Source of the DNA: Rhynchopus sp. YZ270_cl-10
Taxonomy: Eukaryota > Euglenozoa > Diplonemea > Diplonemida > Diplonemidae
NCBI GenBank assembly: GCA_964035575.1
Contig: OZ037917.1
Location: forward strand, 558,001-622,000
DNA: 64,000 nucleotides
Reading direction: 5' to 3'
Part shown: in pieces, positions 1 through 8,067 of the stretch
Numbering within the stretch: the stretch's first letter is position 1
Layout: each line of letters opens with the position of its first letter
Notes under the pieces: model-generated
What the model saw: the letters and a program-made list of their open reading frames with translations, nothing else
Told to the model about the DNA's origin: nothing
Databases searched by the model: none
Program-made: the position numbers and the translations under genes

Positions 1-1567
1 GCGGTGGCGGTGGTGGTGGCCGTGTCCTGGGTGCAGGTCCAGGTCCAGTGGGTGCACTACTCCCAAGCACACGGCACGACTTCCCGCGACGTGGCGAACA
101 TGAAGGCATGCACTTTGCGTAACGTGAGTTCACCTCGAAGCAAGTGGTGCCCGACTCGCAGCAGTCTGGCGAGGAGCGGCAGCTGCACCAGATCTGTACT
201 GGCTGTCTGCAAGTCGACGGTGATGGTGGTGCTGTGCGAGGTGCTGGTGTTCTCACAGGTGGGCTCGCTGTCCTGGGTGGGCTGCGAGTCCTTGGCGGGC
301 TTGGTGTGCGCACAGGTGGGCTCGGGGGACTGCGTGTCCTTGGCGGGCTTGGTGTACGTCTCGGGGGGCTCGCCGTTCTCGGGGGGCTGCGTGTCCTTGG
401 CGGGCTTGGGGGAGGTGTGCGCACAGGTGGGGTCGGGGGAGGCGGGCTCGAAGTTCTCGGAGGAGTGGGTGTCCTGGAGGGTGGTGGCGGGCTTGCAGTG
501 CCCACCACATCGCCCTTAACACGCACACTGACACGGCACTCAGAGGCAGGGCCGTCGGATGCGGTGAAGGTTGCAGCCAGGACAAACGTGCGTCCTGCAT
601 CGTTGCGTGTTGGTGTGTAGCGCAGGGCTGCGGAGCCAGTGTAGGTGATGGTTGTCCCGGAGCGTGTCACGAACTGTGTGTCGGGTGCGTTTGTGTTTGG
701 GTACGTGACACGCATGGAACGCGATGCGGTGTAGAGTGCGTTGAAGTCGACACTGAAGTCCTCACCCACAGGGATCACGATTGTGGTGCTCTCGCTCTGT
801 GAGGCAATGCAGCGGGGTGCAGTGAACCGTGTCGAGCATTTGTTGTACATGAACTCAATCCCAGCCACGTCGCCTGCACTCAGCGCGTTGCGCTGGCCAA
901 TTGGCTGTGGCGAGATGATTGTTGGCTGACGTCCGATTCTGAAGAAGTTGGATCCATAGTGCATGATCGACCCGTAGTCGTACTTGCCCAGGTCACGTCC
1001 ACTCGCGCTGTTCTTTCTGAAGTTGTTCTGCAAGCCTTCCTGCACCTGCGAGAGGTCGACAGTAACGTAGTTATCCCTGTCTTTGCGCGACTGCTCGTGC
1101 GAAAGACCCAGAGAGTGGCCGATCTCGTGAATCGTCGATCCTGCTGAGCACCCACTGGCAAGGTTGACACTGTTGACACCTGCGGAGCGAGCACCGATGG
1201 GCGAACTGCACCCATTTCCATTTTGGAAACGGATGTACGGACGCGGGCACGACGATTCAGAGGAACAGCGGTTGAAACGGAAGCACGTCTTCGACTCCCA
1301 ATCCCGCACCGCGCTTGGAATACGTGAATCAGAAGAGCTGAGTGACGATGCAATAAAGTAGTTCACAGGCTCCCCCACAGGGAACAGCGACGACTCACGT
1401 GACAGCGGTGTGGCCCCAAGCACATCCCCAGCACGGTCAGTCCCAACGGGCACCTGGATGTCACCTTCGACAAGGCTGAAGTCGTAATCCCAGTCGGGAC
1501 GTCCACCATTCGCAGACACAGCAGCACACATGCTCAGGACTACCAAGGGTGATGTCTGCCACGACAT
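1..1567 (-). CDS. Astacin metalloprotease, A type, copy A1 (3' end off the window; divergent tail)
   Basis: Residues 1-522 are visible. The last CBM1-like module and the stop codon lie beyond position 1. Signal peptide, propeptide, zinc motif, Met-turn and Ig-like domain match the other A copies. The tail differs. The Gly-Pro repeat before the last module is 18 bp shorter, as in C genes, one in-frame 3-bp insertion is present, and the first cysteine module carries R455Q, S456P, M459I and G461C (A numbering). The aromatic-Gly-Ser-Cys motif therefore reads W-C-S-C and gains an extra cysteine. A Gly-Gly in the following linker is Ser-Ser. The downstream part resembles B/C genes, so A1 looks like a conversion mosaic. 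The frame is open throughout the visible part. Confidence 0.88.
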   Translation of the reverse strand, partial: MSWQTSPLVVLSMCAAVSANGGRPDWDYDFSLVEGDIQVPVGTDRAGDVLGATPLSRESSLFPVGEPVNYFIASSLSSSDSRIPSAVRDWESKTCFRFNRCSSESSCPRPYIRFQNGNGCSSPIGARSAGVNSVNLASGCSAGSTIHEIGHSLGLSHEQSRKDRDNYVTVDLSQVQEGLQNNFRKNSASGRDLGKYDYGSIMHYGSNFFRIGRQPTIISPQPIGQRNALSAGDVAGIEFMYNKCSTRFTAPRCIASQSESTTIVIPVGEDFSVDFNALYTASRSMRVTYPNTNAPDTQFVTRSGTTITYTGSAALRYTPTRNDAGRTFVLAATFTASDGPASECRVSVRVKGDVVGTASPPPPSRTPTPPRTSSPPPPTPPVRTPPPSPPRTRSPPRTASPPRRTPSPPRTRSPPSPPVRTPSPPRTRSPPRTASPPVRTPAPRTAPPSPSTCRQPVQIWCSCRSSPDCCESGTTCFEVNSRYAKCMPSCSPRRGKSCRVLGSSAPTGPGPAPRTRPPPPPP

Positions 1568-1887
1568 CCTGCGATGACTGTTCTTGTGTATGTGTATGTG
1601 GAATCTGGTGTGTGAAAATGTGTGGGTGCGAATTTGTTGGAACACTAAAATAAACTCTGAAAAAACAGGGGCTTGGAGGGTGGCAGGGTTATGGGTGATG
1701 ATGTAAACGTGGAAGGGGCGGTGCACCCGGAAAAGCAGGGGATAAAGCGAGGAGCAAAACGGCACAATTTTTGTGTGGATACCAGTTTCCACACAACACC
1801 TTCTCCCTACCGAGATGAGCAATGCAGGAAGGGAATCATGAAGGTGGTGCATATAACGAAACTCACTTCAAACAAGAAACGGTTACC

Positions 1888-1925
1888 AGATGAACTAAAG
1901 CCTCTCGTGCTGAGTCATCTGATCG
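1888..1925 (+). repeat. Dispersed hairpin motif, array version
   Basis: This is a degenerate copy of a motif whose core is CTAAGC, a CTCTCGT loop and GCTTAG. Here the arms read CTAAAGC and GCTGAG. A second array version, one base longer, lies in the B spacer at 4980-5018. Both recur every 8195 bp, about 320-360 bp upstream of the A and B start codons. The spacer upstream of C has none. Better copies lie in the unique DNA to the right. Confidence 0.6.
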
Positions 1926-2365
1926 AAAAATATAGACAAGCAACGCTGTGGGCGTGCAAGAATAATACAAAATAAGAGGTGAATGATAAACATGTCATCG
2001 TGCATTCCTATCGTTCAAAAATGCGAAGCTCAAAGTGCAACATACGCGATGCGGACACTTTGGTTCTCTGCAACAACAACAACAACAAAAACAACATCCA
2101 CCTGATTTCACCCCCTAAAAAAAACCCGGCCTTTGGACATATCCGGCCATTTCCGGCCCTTTTCGGACCTATCCGCGCCTGATCGAAAAATATAGACAAG
2201 CACCACAGTGGGCGCGCAAGAATAATATAAAGTAATAGGTGAATGATAAATATGCCATCGTGCATTACGATCGTTCAAAAATGCGAAGCTCAAAGTGCAA
2301 CATACGCGATATGAGGTCACTTTGGTTCTCCACAACAACAACAACAACAATAACAACAACAACAT
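1921..2365. repeat. Partial 260-bp direct duplication in the A spacer
   Basis: The segment 1921-2091 is repeated at 2181-2365 with about 90% identity, including its terminal CAA microsatellite. Between the copies lies an ~89-bp insert rich in TCCGGCC-like words (2092-2180). The B spacer has only one copy and no insert, which accounts for the 259-bp length difference between the two spacers. It recurs in every unit. Confidence 0.85.
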
Positions 2366-2430
2366 TAAGAAACGCTGATAAAAAACCCCACATCAACACT
2401 GAATAGACGAAAAGACGCAGGTAGTCAGTC

Positions 2431-2548
2431 GAGAACAATAATTCATCACCCAACCACAGCGATCCAGAGGTCATATCATGTGTTGTTGTGGCTACCACTG
2501 GCAGGGCCAGCGTCATATAAAGCAAACAAAGAGAAAGGGGAAAACAGG
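2431..2548 (-). promoter_or_regulatory. Conserved spacer block, A version; possible distal promoter
   Basis: This block is kept in all three spacer types although the surrounding spacer sequence differs. On the minus strand it has a pyrimidine tract, a TATA-like TTTATATG at about 2513-2520, a C-T-G-G-C-C-C-T-G-C-C core and an ACAACAACACATGATATGACC stretch. It lies about 900 bp upstream of the A start codon, far for a core promoter unless a 5'UTR intron intervenes. It could equally be a remnant of the ancestral 3' flank. Confidence 0.25.
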
Positions 2549-2920
2549 AAATAAAGATAATTAGGTAATATTGAGGAATTGGCGAAGTTATGAAAGAGAA
2601 GATGGTGTTGACTGATCCGGCTTTGCACAGCCTTGCAACCGATTATATATTCGGCAAATTGATGCATGATGCAGCACAGAAAAGCAGTGGTGTTAAAATC
2701 AGAGGACAATCATAAAACACAAGACTCGCCAGAAACTCGCAAAACAGCAAAGTGTGATGGCATCGTTGTGCAAATAAATTGAGTTGGATGCGGTTGATGA
2801 ATTGTAAGAACACTCCAAAGACGACGTTGGCTCGTTCTCTATTTTTTTCAGGTGTTCGAGTATCTTTTTTCACAAAAAAAATCTCAAACACAACATAAGA
2901 ACACACTGCAGGACAGCGTC

Positions 2921-4660
2921 CTACCTGCGGCACGACTTCCACCATCTGTTGCCCACACAGCTCAGTCCCCATGAACAACACGACTCACGCCCCATGCACG
3001 AACTGTACTCACGAAGCCTGTACCTGCACTGTGGTGGCGGTGGTGGTGGCCGTGTCCTGGGTGCAGGTGCAGGTCCAGTGGGTGCACCACCCCCAAGCAC
3101 ACGGCACGACTTCCCGCGACGTTGCGAACACGAAGGCATGCACTCTGCGTAACGTGAAGTCACCTCGAAGCAGGTGGTGCCCGACTCGCAGCAGTCTGGC
3201 GAGAAGAGGCAGCTGCCCCACTTTTGCACTGGCCATCTGCAACTCGACGGTGATGGTGGTGCTGTGCGAGGTGCTGGTGTTCTCACAGGTGGGCTCGCTG
3301 TCCTGGGTGCAGGTCCAGGTGCAGTGGGTGCACCACCCCCAAGCACACGGCACGACTTCCCGCGACGTGGCGAACACGAAGGCATGCACTCTGCGTAACG
3401 TGAAGTCACCTCGAAGCAAGTGGTACCCGACACGCAGCAGTCTGGTGAGAAGCGGCAGCTGCCCCACTTTTGCACTGGCCATCTGCAACTCGACGGTGAC
3501 GGAGCAGGGCGTGGTGGTCGTGTCCACACTGGCGGAGGTGGGCTCGATGTCCTGGGTGGGCTGCGTGTCCTTGGCGGGCTCGGTGGGCTCGGGCCGCCTC
3601 CACCGCCCTCAACACGCACATTGACACGGCACTCAGAAGCAGGGCCGTCGGATGCGGTGAAGGTTGCAGCCAGGACAAACGTGCGTCCTGCATCGTTGCG
3701 TGTTGGTGTGTAGCGCAGGGCTGCGTAGCCTGTGTCGGTGATGGTTGTCCCGGAGCGTGTCACGAACTGTGTGTCGGGTGCGTTTGTGTTTGGGTACGTG
3801 ACACGCATGGAACGCGATGCGGTGTAGAGTGCGTTGAAGTCGACACTGAAGTCCTCACCCACAGGGATCACGAGTGTGGTGCTCTCGCTCTGTGAGGCAA
3901 TGCAGCGGGGTGCAGTGAACCGTGTCGAGCATTTGTTGTACATGAACTCAATCCCAGCCACGTCGCCTGCACTCAGCCCGCTGCGCTGGCCAATTGGCTG
4001 TGGCGAGATGATTGTTGGCTGACGTCCGATTCTGAAGCCGTTCGGTCCATAGTGCATGATCGACCCGTAGTCGTACTTGCCCAGGTCACGTCCACTCGCA
4101 CGGTTCTTATCGAAGTTGTGCTCCATCCCACGTGTCACCTGCGAAAGATCAACCCTGACGAACTCGTCTCTGTCCTTGCGCGACTGCTCGTGCGAAAGAC
4201 CCAGAGAGTGGCCGATCTCGTGAATCGTCGCACCCACGCCACACCCATTCGCAATGCTGACACTGTTGACACCGGTACCACGTCTCCCCACAGGTGAACT
4301 GCACCCATTTCCATTTTGGAAACGGATGTACGGACGCGGACACGACGAGTCAGAGGAACACTGGTTGAAACGGAAGCACGTCTTCGACTCCCAATCCCGC
4401 ACTGCACTTGCCACACGTGAATCAGAGGACCTGAGTGGCGACGCAATGTAATAGTTCACAGCCTCCCCCACAGGGAACAGCTGCGACGCACGTGACAGCG
4501 GTGTGGCCCCAAGCACGTTCCCAGCACGGTCAGTCTCAATGGGCACCTGGATGTCACCTTCGACAATGCTGAAGTCGTAATCCCAGTCGGGACGTCCACC
4601 ATTCGCAGACACAGCAGCACACATGCTCAGAACTACCAAGGGTGATGTCTGCCACGACAT
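2921..4660 (-). CDS. Secreted astacin metalloprotease, B type, copy B1 (579 aa)
   Basis: This is a zinc endopeptidase of family M12A. Visible in order: signal peptide (about 1-19), propeptide with V33-E-G-D36 (the aspartate-switch motif of astacins), catalytic domain about 55-245 with H147, E148, H151 and H157 and the Met-turn S200-I-M-H-Y204, Ig/cadherin-like beta domain about 255-351, Ser-Pro-Pro linker, CBM1-like module 392-437, second linker, second CBM1-like module 474-519, Pro-rich spacer, and third CBM1-like module 545-577 with a W-W pair. The start is set at the methionine opening the signal peptide. The frame stays open for 95 codons upstream, but that extension is absent in C and B7. 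B is the only type with three cysteine modules. It is intronless. Function beyond secreted protease is inferred. Confidence 0.92.
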   Translation of the reverse strand: MSWQTSPLVVLSMCAAVSANGGRPDWDYDFSIVEGDIQVPIETDRAGNVLGATPLSRASQLFPVGEAVNYYIASPLRSSDSRVASAVRDWESKTCFRFNQCSSDSSCPRPYIRFQNGNGCSSPVGRRGTGVNSVSIANGCGVGATIHEIGHSLGLSHEQSRKDRDEFVRVDLSQVTRGMEHNFDKNRASGRDLGKYDYGSIMHYGPNGFRIGRQPTIISPQPIGQRSGLSAGDVAGIEFMYNKCSTRFTAPRCIASQSESTTLVIPVGEDFSVDFNALYTASRSMRVTYPNTNAPDTQFVTRSGTTITDTGYAALRYTPTRNDAGRTFVLAATFTASDGPASECRVNVRVEGGGGGPSPPSPPRTRSPPRTSSPPPPVWTRPPRPAPSPSSCRWPVQKWGSCRFSPDCCVSGTTCFEVTSRYAECMPSCSPRRGKSCRVLGGGAPTAPGPAPRTASPPVRTPAPRTAPPSPSSCRWPVQKWGSCLFSPDCCESGTTCFEVTSRYAECMPSCSQRRGKSCRVLGGGAPTGPAPAPRTRPPPPPPQCRYRLREYSSCMGRESCCSWGLSCVGNRWWKSCRR

Positions 4661-5754
4661 CCTGCGATGACTGTTCTTGTGTATGTGTATGTGGAATCTG
4701 GTGTGTGAAAATGTGTGGGTGCGAATTTGTTGGAACACTAAAATAAACTCTGAAAAAACAGGGGCTTGGAGGGTGGCAGGGTTATGGGTGATGATGTAAA
4801 CGTGGAAGGGGCGGTGCACCCGGAAAAGCAGGGGATAAAGCGAGGAGCAAAACGGCACAATTTTTGTGTGGATAACAGTTTCCACACAACACCTTCTCCC
4901 CACCGAGATGAGCAATGCAGGAAGGGAATCATGAAGGTGGTGCATATAACGAAACTCACTTCAAACAAGAAACGGTTACCAGATGAACTAAAGCCTCTCG
5001 TGCTGAGGTCATCTGATCGAACAATATAGACAAGCAACGCTGTGGGCGTGCAAGAATAATACGAAATAAGAGGTGAATGATAAACATGCCATCGTGCATT
5101 CCTATCGTTCAAAAATGCGAAGCTCAAAGTGCAACATACGCGATGCGGACACTTTGGTTCTCCGCAACAACAACAACAACAACAACATTAAGAAACGCTG
5201 ATAAAAAACCCCACATCAACACTGAATAGACGAAAAGACGAAAAGACGCAGGTGGTCAGTCGAGAACAATAATTCATCACCCAACCACAGCGATCCAGAG
5301 GTCATATCATGTGTTGTTGTGGCTACAACCGGCAGGGCCAGTGTTCTATAAAGCAAAGAAAGAGAAAGGGGCAACGGGACATGAAGAGAATTAGGTAATA
5401 TTGAGGAATTGGCGAAGTTATGAAAGAGAAGATGGTGTTGACTGATCCGGCTTTGCACAGCCCTGCAACCGATTATATATTCGGCAAATTGATGCATGAT
5501 GCAGCACAGAAAAGCAGTGGTGTTAAAATCAGAGGACACTCATAAAACACAAGACTCGCCAGAAACTCGCAAAACAGTAAAGTGCGATGGCATCGTTGTG
5601 CAAATAAAATGAGTTGGATGCGGTTGATGAATTGTAAGAACACCCCAAAGACGACGTTGGCTCGTTCTCTATTTTTTTCAGGTGTTCGAGTATCTTTTTT
5701 CACAAAAGAAAAAAACCTCAAACACAACATAAGAACACGCTGCAGGACAGCGTC
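4661..5754. other. Spacer upstream of B genes, downstream of C genes (1094 bp)
   Basis: No gene is supported here. The left ~520 bp are about 99% identical to the A leader, a higher identity than the A and B coding regions share. It contains one copy of the hairpin motif (4980-5018), a CAA run at about 5165-5190, the conserved block and the C 3' flank. Other copies: 12856-13949, 21051-22144, 29246-30339, 37441-38534 and 45636-46729. Confidence 0.85.
5262..5371 (-). promoter_or_regulatory. Conserved spacer block, B version; possible distal promoter
   Basis: This is the B counterpart of the block at 2431-2548, with a TATA-like TTTATAG on the minus strand near 5345-5352 beside the same C-T-G-G-C-C-C-T-G-C-C core. 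It lies about 690 bp upstream of the B start codon. The role is inferred only from conservation across the three spacer types. Confidence 0.25.
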
Positions 5755-7317
5755 CTACCTGCGGCACGACTTCCACCACCTGTTGCCTACACACGTCAAC
5801 CCAGATGCACAACACGACTCTTTCCCCATGCATGCACGGTACTCACGCAGCCTGTACCTGCACTGCGGTGGCGGTGGTGGTGGCCGTGTCCTGGGTGCAG
5901 GTCCAGGTCCAGTGGGTGCACCACCCCCAAGCACACGGCACGACTTCCCGCGACGTGGCGAACATGAAGGCATGCACTTTGCGTAACGTGAGTTCACCTC
6001 GAAGCAAGTGGTGCCCGACTCGCAGCAGTCTGGCGAGGAGCGGCAGCTGCCCCACATCTGCACTGGCCAGCCTCTGCAACTCGACGGTGACGGAGCAGGG
6101 CGTGGTGGCCGTGTCCACACAGGTGGAGGTGGGCTCGATGTCCTGGGTGGGCTGCGTGTCCTTGGCGGGCTTGGTGTACGTCTCGGGGGGCTCGGGGGGC
6201 TGCGTGTCCTTGGTGGGCTTGGCGGGCTCGGTGGGCTTGGTGGGCTCGGGCCGCCTCCACCGCCCTCAACACGCACATTGACACGGCACTCAGAAGCAGG
6301 GCCGTCGGATGCGGTGAAGGTTGCAGCCAGGACAAATGTGCGTCCTGCATCGTTGCGTGTTGGTGTGTAGCGCAGGGCTGCGTAGCCTGTGTCGGTGATG
6401 GTTGTCCCGGAGCGTGTCACGAACTGTGTGTCGGGTGCGTTTGTGTTTGGGTACGTGACACGCATGGAACGCGATGCGGTGTAGAGTGCGTTGAAGTCGA
6501 CACTGAAGGCTTCACCCACAGGGATCACGAGTGTGGTGCTCTCGCTCTGTGAGGCAATGCAGCGGGGTGCAGTGAACCGTGTCGAGCATTTGTTGTACAT
6601 GAACTCAATCCCAGCCACGTCGCCTGCACTCAGCCCGCTGCGCTGGCCAATTGGCTGTGGCGAGATGATTGTTGGCTGACGTCCGATTCTGAAGCCGTTC
6701 GGTCCATAGTGCATGATCGACCCGTAGTCGTACTTGCCCAGGTCACGTCCACTCGCACGGTTCTTATCGAAGTTGTGCTCCATCCCACGTGTCACCTGCG
6801 AAAGATCAACCCTGACGAACTCGTCTCTGTCCTTGCGCGACTGCTCGTGCGAAAGACCCAGAGAGTGGCCGATCTCGTGAATCGTCGCACCCACGCCACA
6901 CCCATTCGCAATGCTGACACTGTTGACACCGGTACCACGTCTCCCCACAGGTGAACTGCACCCATTTCCATTTTGGAAACGGATGTACGGACGCGGACAC
7001 GACGAGTCAGAGGAACACTGGTTGAAACGGAAGCACGTCTTCGACTCCCAATCCCGCACTGCACTTGCCACACGTGAATCAGAGGACCTGAGTGGCGACG
7101 CAATGTAATAGTTCACAGCCTCCCCCACAGGGAACAGCTGCGACGCACGTGACAGCGGTGTGGCCCCAAGCACGTTCCCAGCACGGTCAGTCTCAATGGG
7201 CACCTGGATGTCACCTTCGACAATGCTGAAGTCGTAATCCCAGTCGGGACGTCCACCATTCGCAGACACAGCAGCACACATGCTCAGGACTACCAAGGGT
7301 GATGTCTGCCACGACAT
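5755..7317 (-). CDS. Secreted astacin metalloprotease, C type, copy C1 (520 aa)
   Basis: The propeptide and catalytic domain are the same as in B: zinc ligands H147, H151, H157, catalytic E148, Met-turn to Y204. Residue 270 is Ala where A and B have Asp. The Ig-like domain is followed by a linker of SPP/RTP repeats (about 356-412), one CBM1-like module 414-460, a short G-P-A-P linker and the terminal module 486-518 with the W-W pair. It is intronless and starts at the signal-peptide methionine. A stop lies close upstream in frame because the leader is of a different type from A and B. Around residues 175-185 the DNA carries B-type synonymous bases, unlike other C copies, suggesting a conversion tract. 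Confidence 0.92.
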   Translation of the reverse strand: MSWQTSPLVVLSMCAAVSANGGRPDWDYDFSIVEGDIQVPIETDRAGNVLGATPLSRASQLFPVGEAVNYYIASPLRSSDSRVASAVRDWESKTCFRFNQCSSDSSCPRPYIRFQNGNGCSSPVGRRGTGVNSVSIANGCGVGATIHEIGHSLGLSHEQSRKDRDEFVRVDLSQVTRGMEHNFDKNRASGRDLGKYDYGSIMHYGPNGFRIGRQPTIISPQPIGQRSGLSAGDVAGIEFMYNKCSTRFTAPRCIASQSESTTLVIPVGEAFSVDFNALYTASRSMRVTYPNTNAPDTQFVTRSGTTITDTGYAALRYTPTRNDAGRTFVLAATFTASDGPASECRVNVRVEGGGGGPSPPSPPSPPSPPRTRSPPSPPRRTPSPPRTRSPPRTSSPPPPVWTRPPRPAPSPSSCRGWPVQMWGSCRSSPDCCESGTTCFEVNSRYAKCMPSCSPRRGKSCRVLGGGAPTGPGPAPRTRPPPPPPQCRYRLREYRACMGKESCCASGLTCVGNRWWKSCRR

Positions 7318-8067
7318 CCTGCGATGACTGTTCTATATGTGTATGTGGAATCTGGTGTGTGAAGATGTGTGGGCGCGACTTTTTTGGAGATGTGGATGCA
7401 CACTAAAATTGAGAGCCAGAGGAGGAGGTGTGGGGTTCAATTTATAAGTACGAACGTCACAAGTAACAGTGTTACTTGAAATATTTGAAAGCAGCAAGAG
7501 AAAATGGCGGGAAAGTGATAGACAAAGCACAGGTGAGTGCAAAAGGGTAATAGAATACGGAGGAGACAGTGCAACATACGCGCATGCAGGCACTTCCGTT
7601 CTCCACACCAACAACATCACGAAACGCTGATAAAAAAACTACAAACCAACACTGTCAAGACAGAAGACCTGTCGTGGTCGGTAGAGAACAACGGTTCTTC
7701 ACCCAACCACGGCGATCTAGAGGTCATATCATGTGTTGTTGTGGCTACAACCGGCAGGGCCAGTGTTCTATAAAGCAAAGAAAGAGAAAGGGGCAAACAG
7801 GAAATAAAGAGAATCCTGTAATGAAGAAGAGAACAGGGTGCTGGGTTATATTCTATATCCGTGCAACAAGGGGTCCGTTAGGAAAATTAGTGGTGATAAA
7901 AGAGAAGTTGAATGTGCAAATAAAACAAGACTGGATACAGGATCCGCAAACAGTAAAGCGCGGACAGTTCCGTGGCAGGTTGAGCAATGAATTGGATCTT
8001 TGCCTCATAATTGAGGCAGCCACAGATCAGATCTGAAAATGACGCCGCAAATGAGACAGAGGCGGGT
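7318..8067. other. Spacer upstream of C genes, downstream of A genes (750 bp)
   Basis: No gene is supported here. The leader differs from that of A and B: the stretch just upstream of the start reads CTATATG on the + strand, and a TATAAA lies on the minus strand at 7441-7446, about 125 bp upstream of the C start, a plausible core promoter. A 155-codon open frame on the + strand (7569-8036) runs against the genes and is broken in the sister spacers. Other copies: 15513-16262, 23708-24457, 31903-32652, 40098-40847 and 48293-49042. Confidence 0.8.
7684..7793 (-). promoter_or_regulatory. Conserved spacer block, C version; possible distal promoter
   Basis: This is the third version of the block seen at 2431-2548 and 5262-5371, about 455 bp upstream of the C start codon, with TTTATAG on the minus strand near 7768-7774. 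It is the best-conserved feature shared by the otherwise different C spacer and the A and B spacers. Confidence 0.25.

Larger units (their letters stand above)
1568..2920. other. Spacer upstream of A genes, downstream of B genes (1353 bp)
   Basis: No gene is supported here. The first ~520 bp (A leader and promoter side) are nearly identical to the spacer upstream of B. The spacer then holds a ~260-bp partial duplication, CAA microsatellites, a block conserved in all three spacer types, and the B 3' flank next to position 2920. Equivalent copies are at 9763-11115, 17958-19310, 26153-27505, 34348-35700, 42543-43895 and 50738-52090. Confidence 0.85.

Noticed and set aside
2971-3624. Long + strand open frames (up to 217 codons) opposite the astacin tails, recurring in every unit
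   Set aside because: They mirror the proline/glycine-rich coding strand, where biased codons avoid stops in the antisense frames. They have no domain and are not conserved between gene types.
4661-4945. 95-codon in-frame extension upstream of A and B starts (also 9763-10047 and repeats)
   Set aside because: It is absent in C and B7, does not look like a secreted protein start, and would bury a good signal peptide. The signal-peptide methionine was used.
7569-8036. 155-codon + strand open frame in the C-A spacer, repeated in each unit
   Set aside because: It runs against all genes, has no recognisable domain, and the related stretches in the other spacers are not open. Its repetition only reflects the array.
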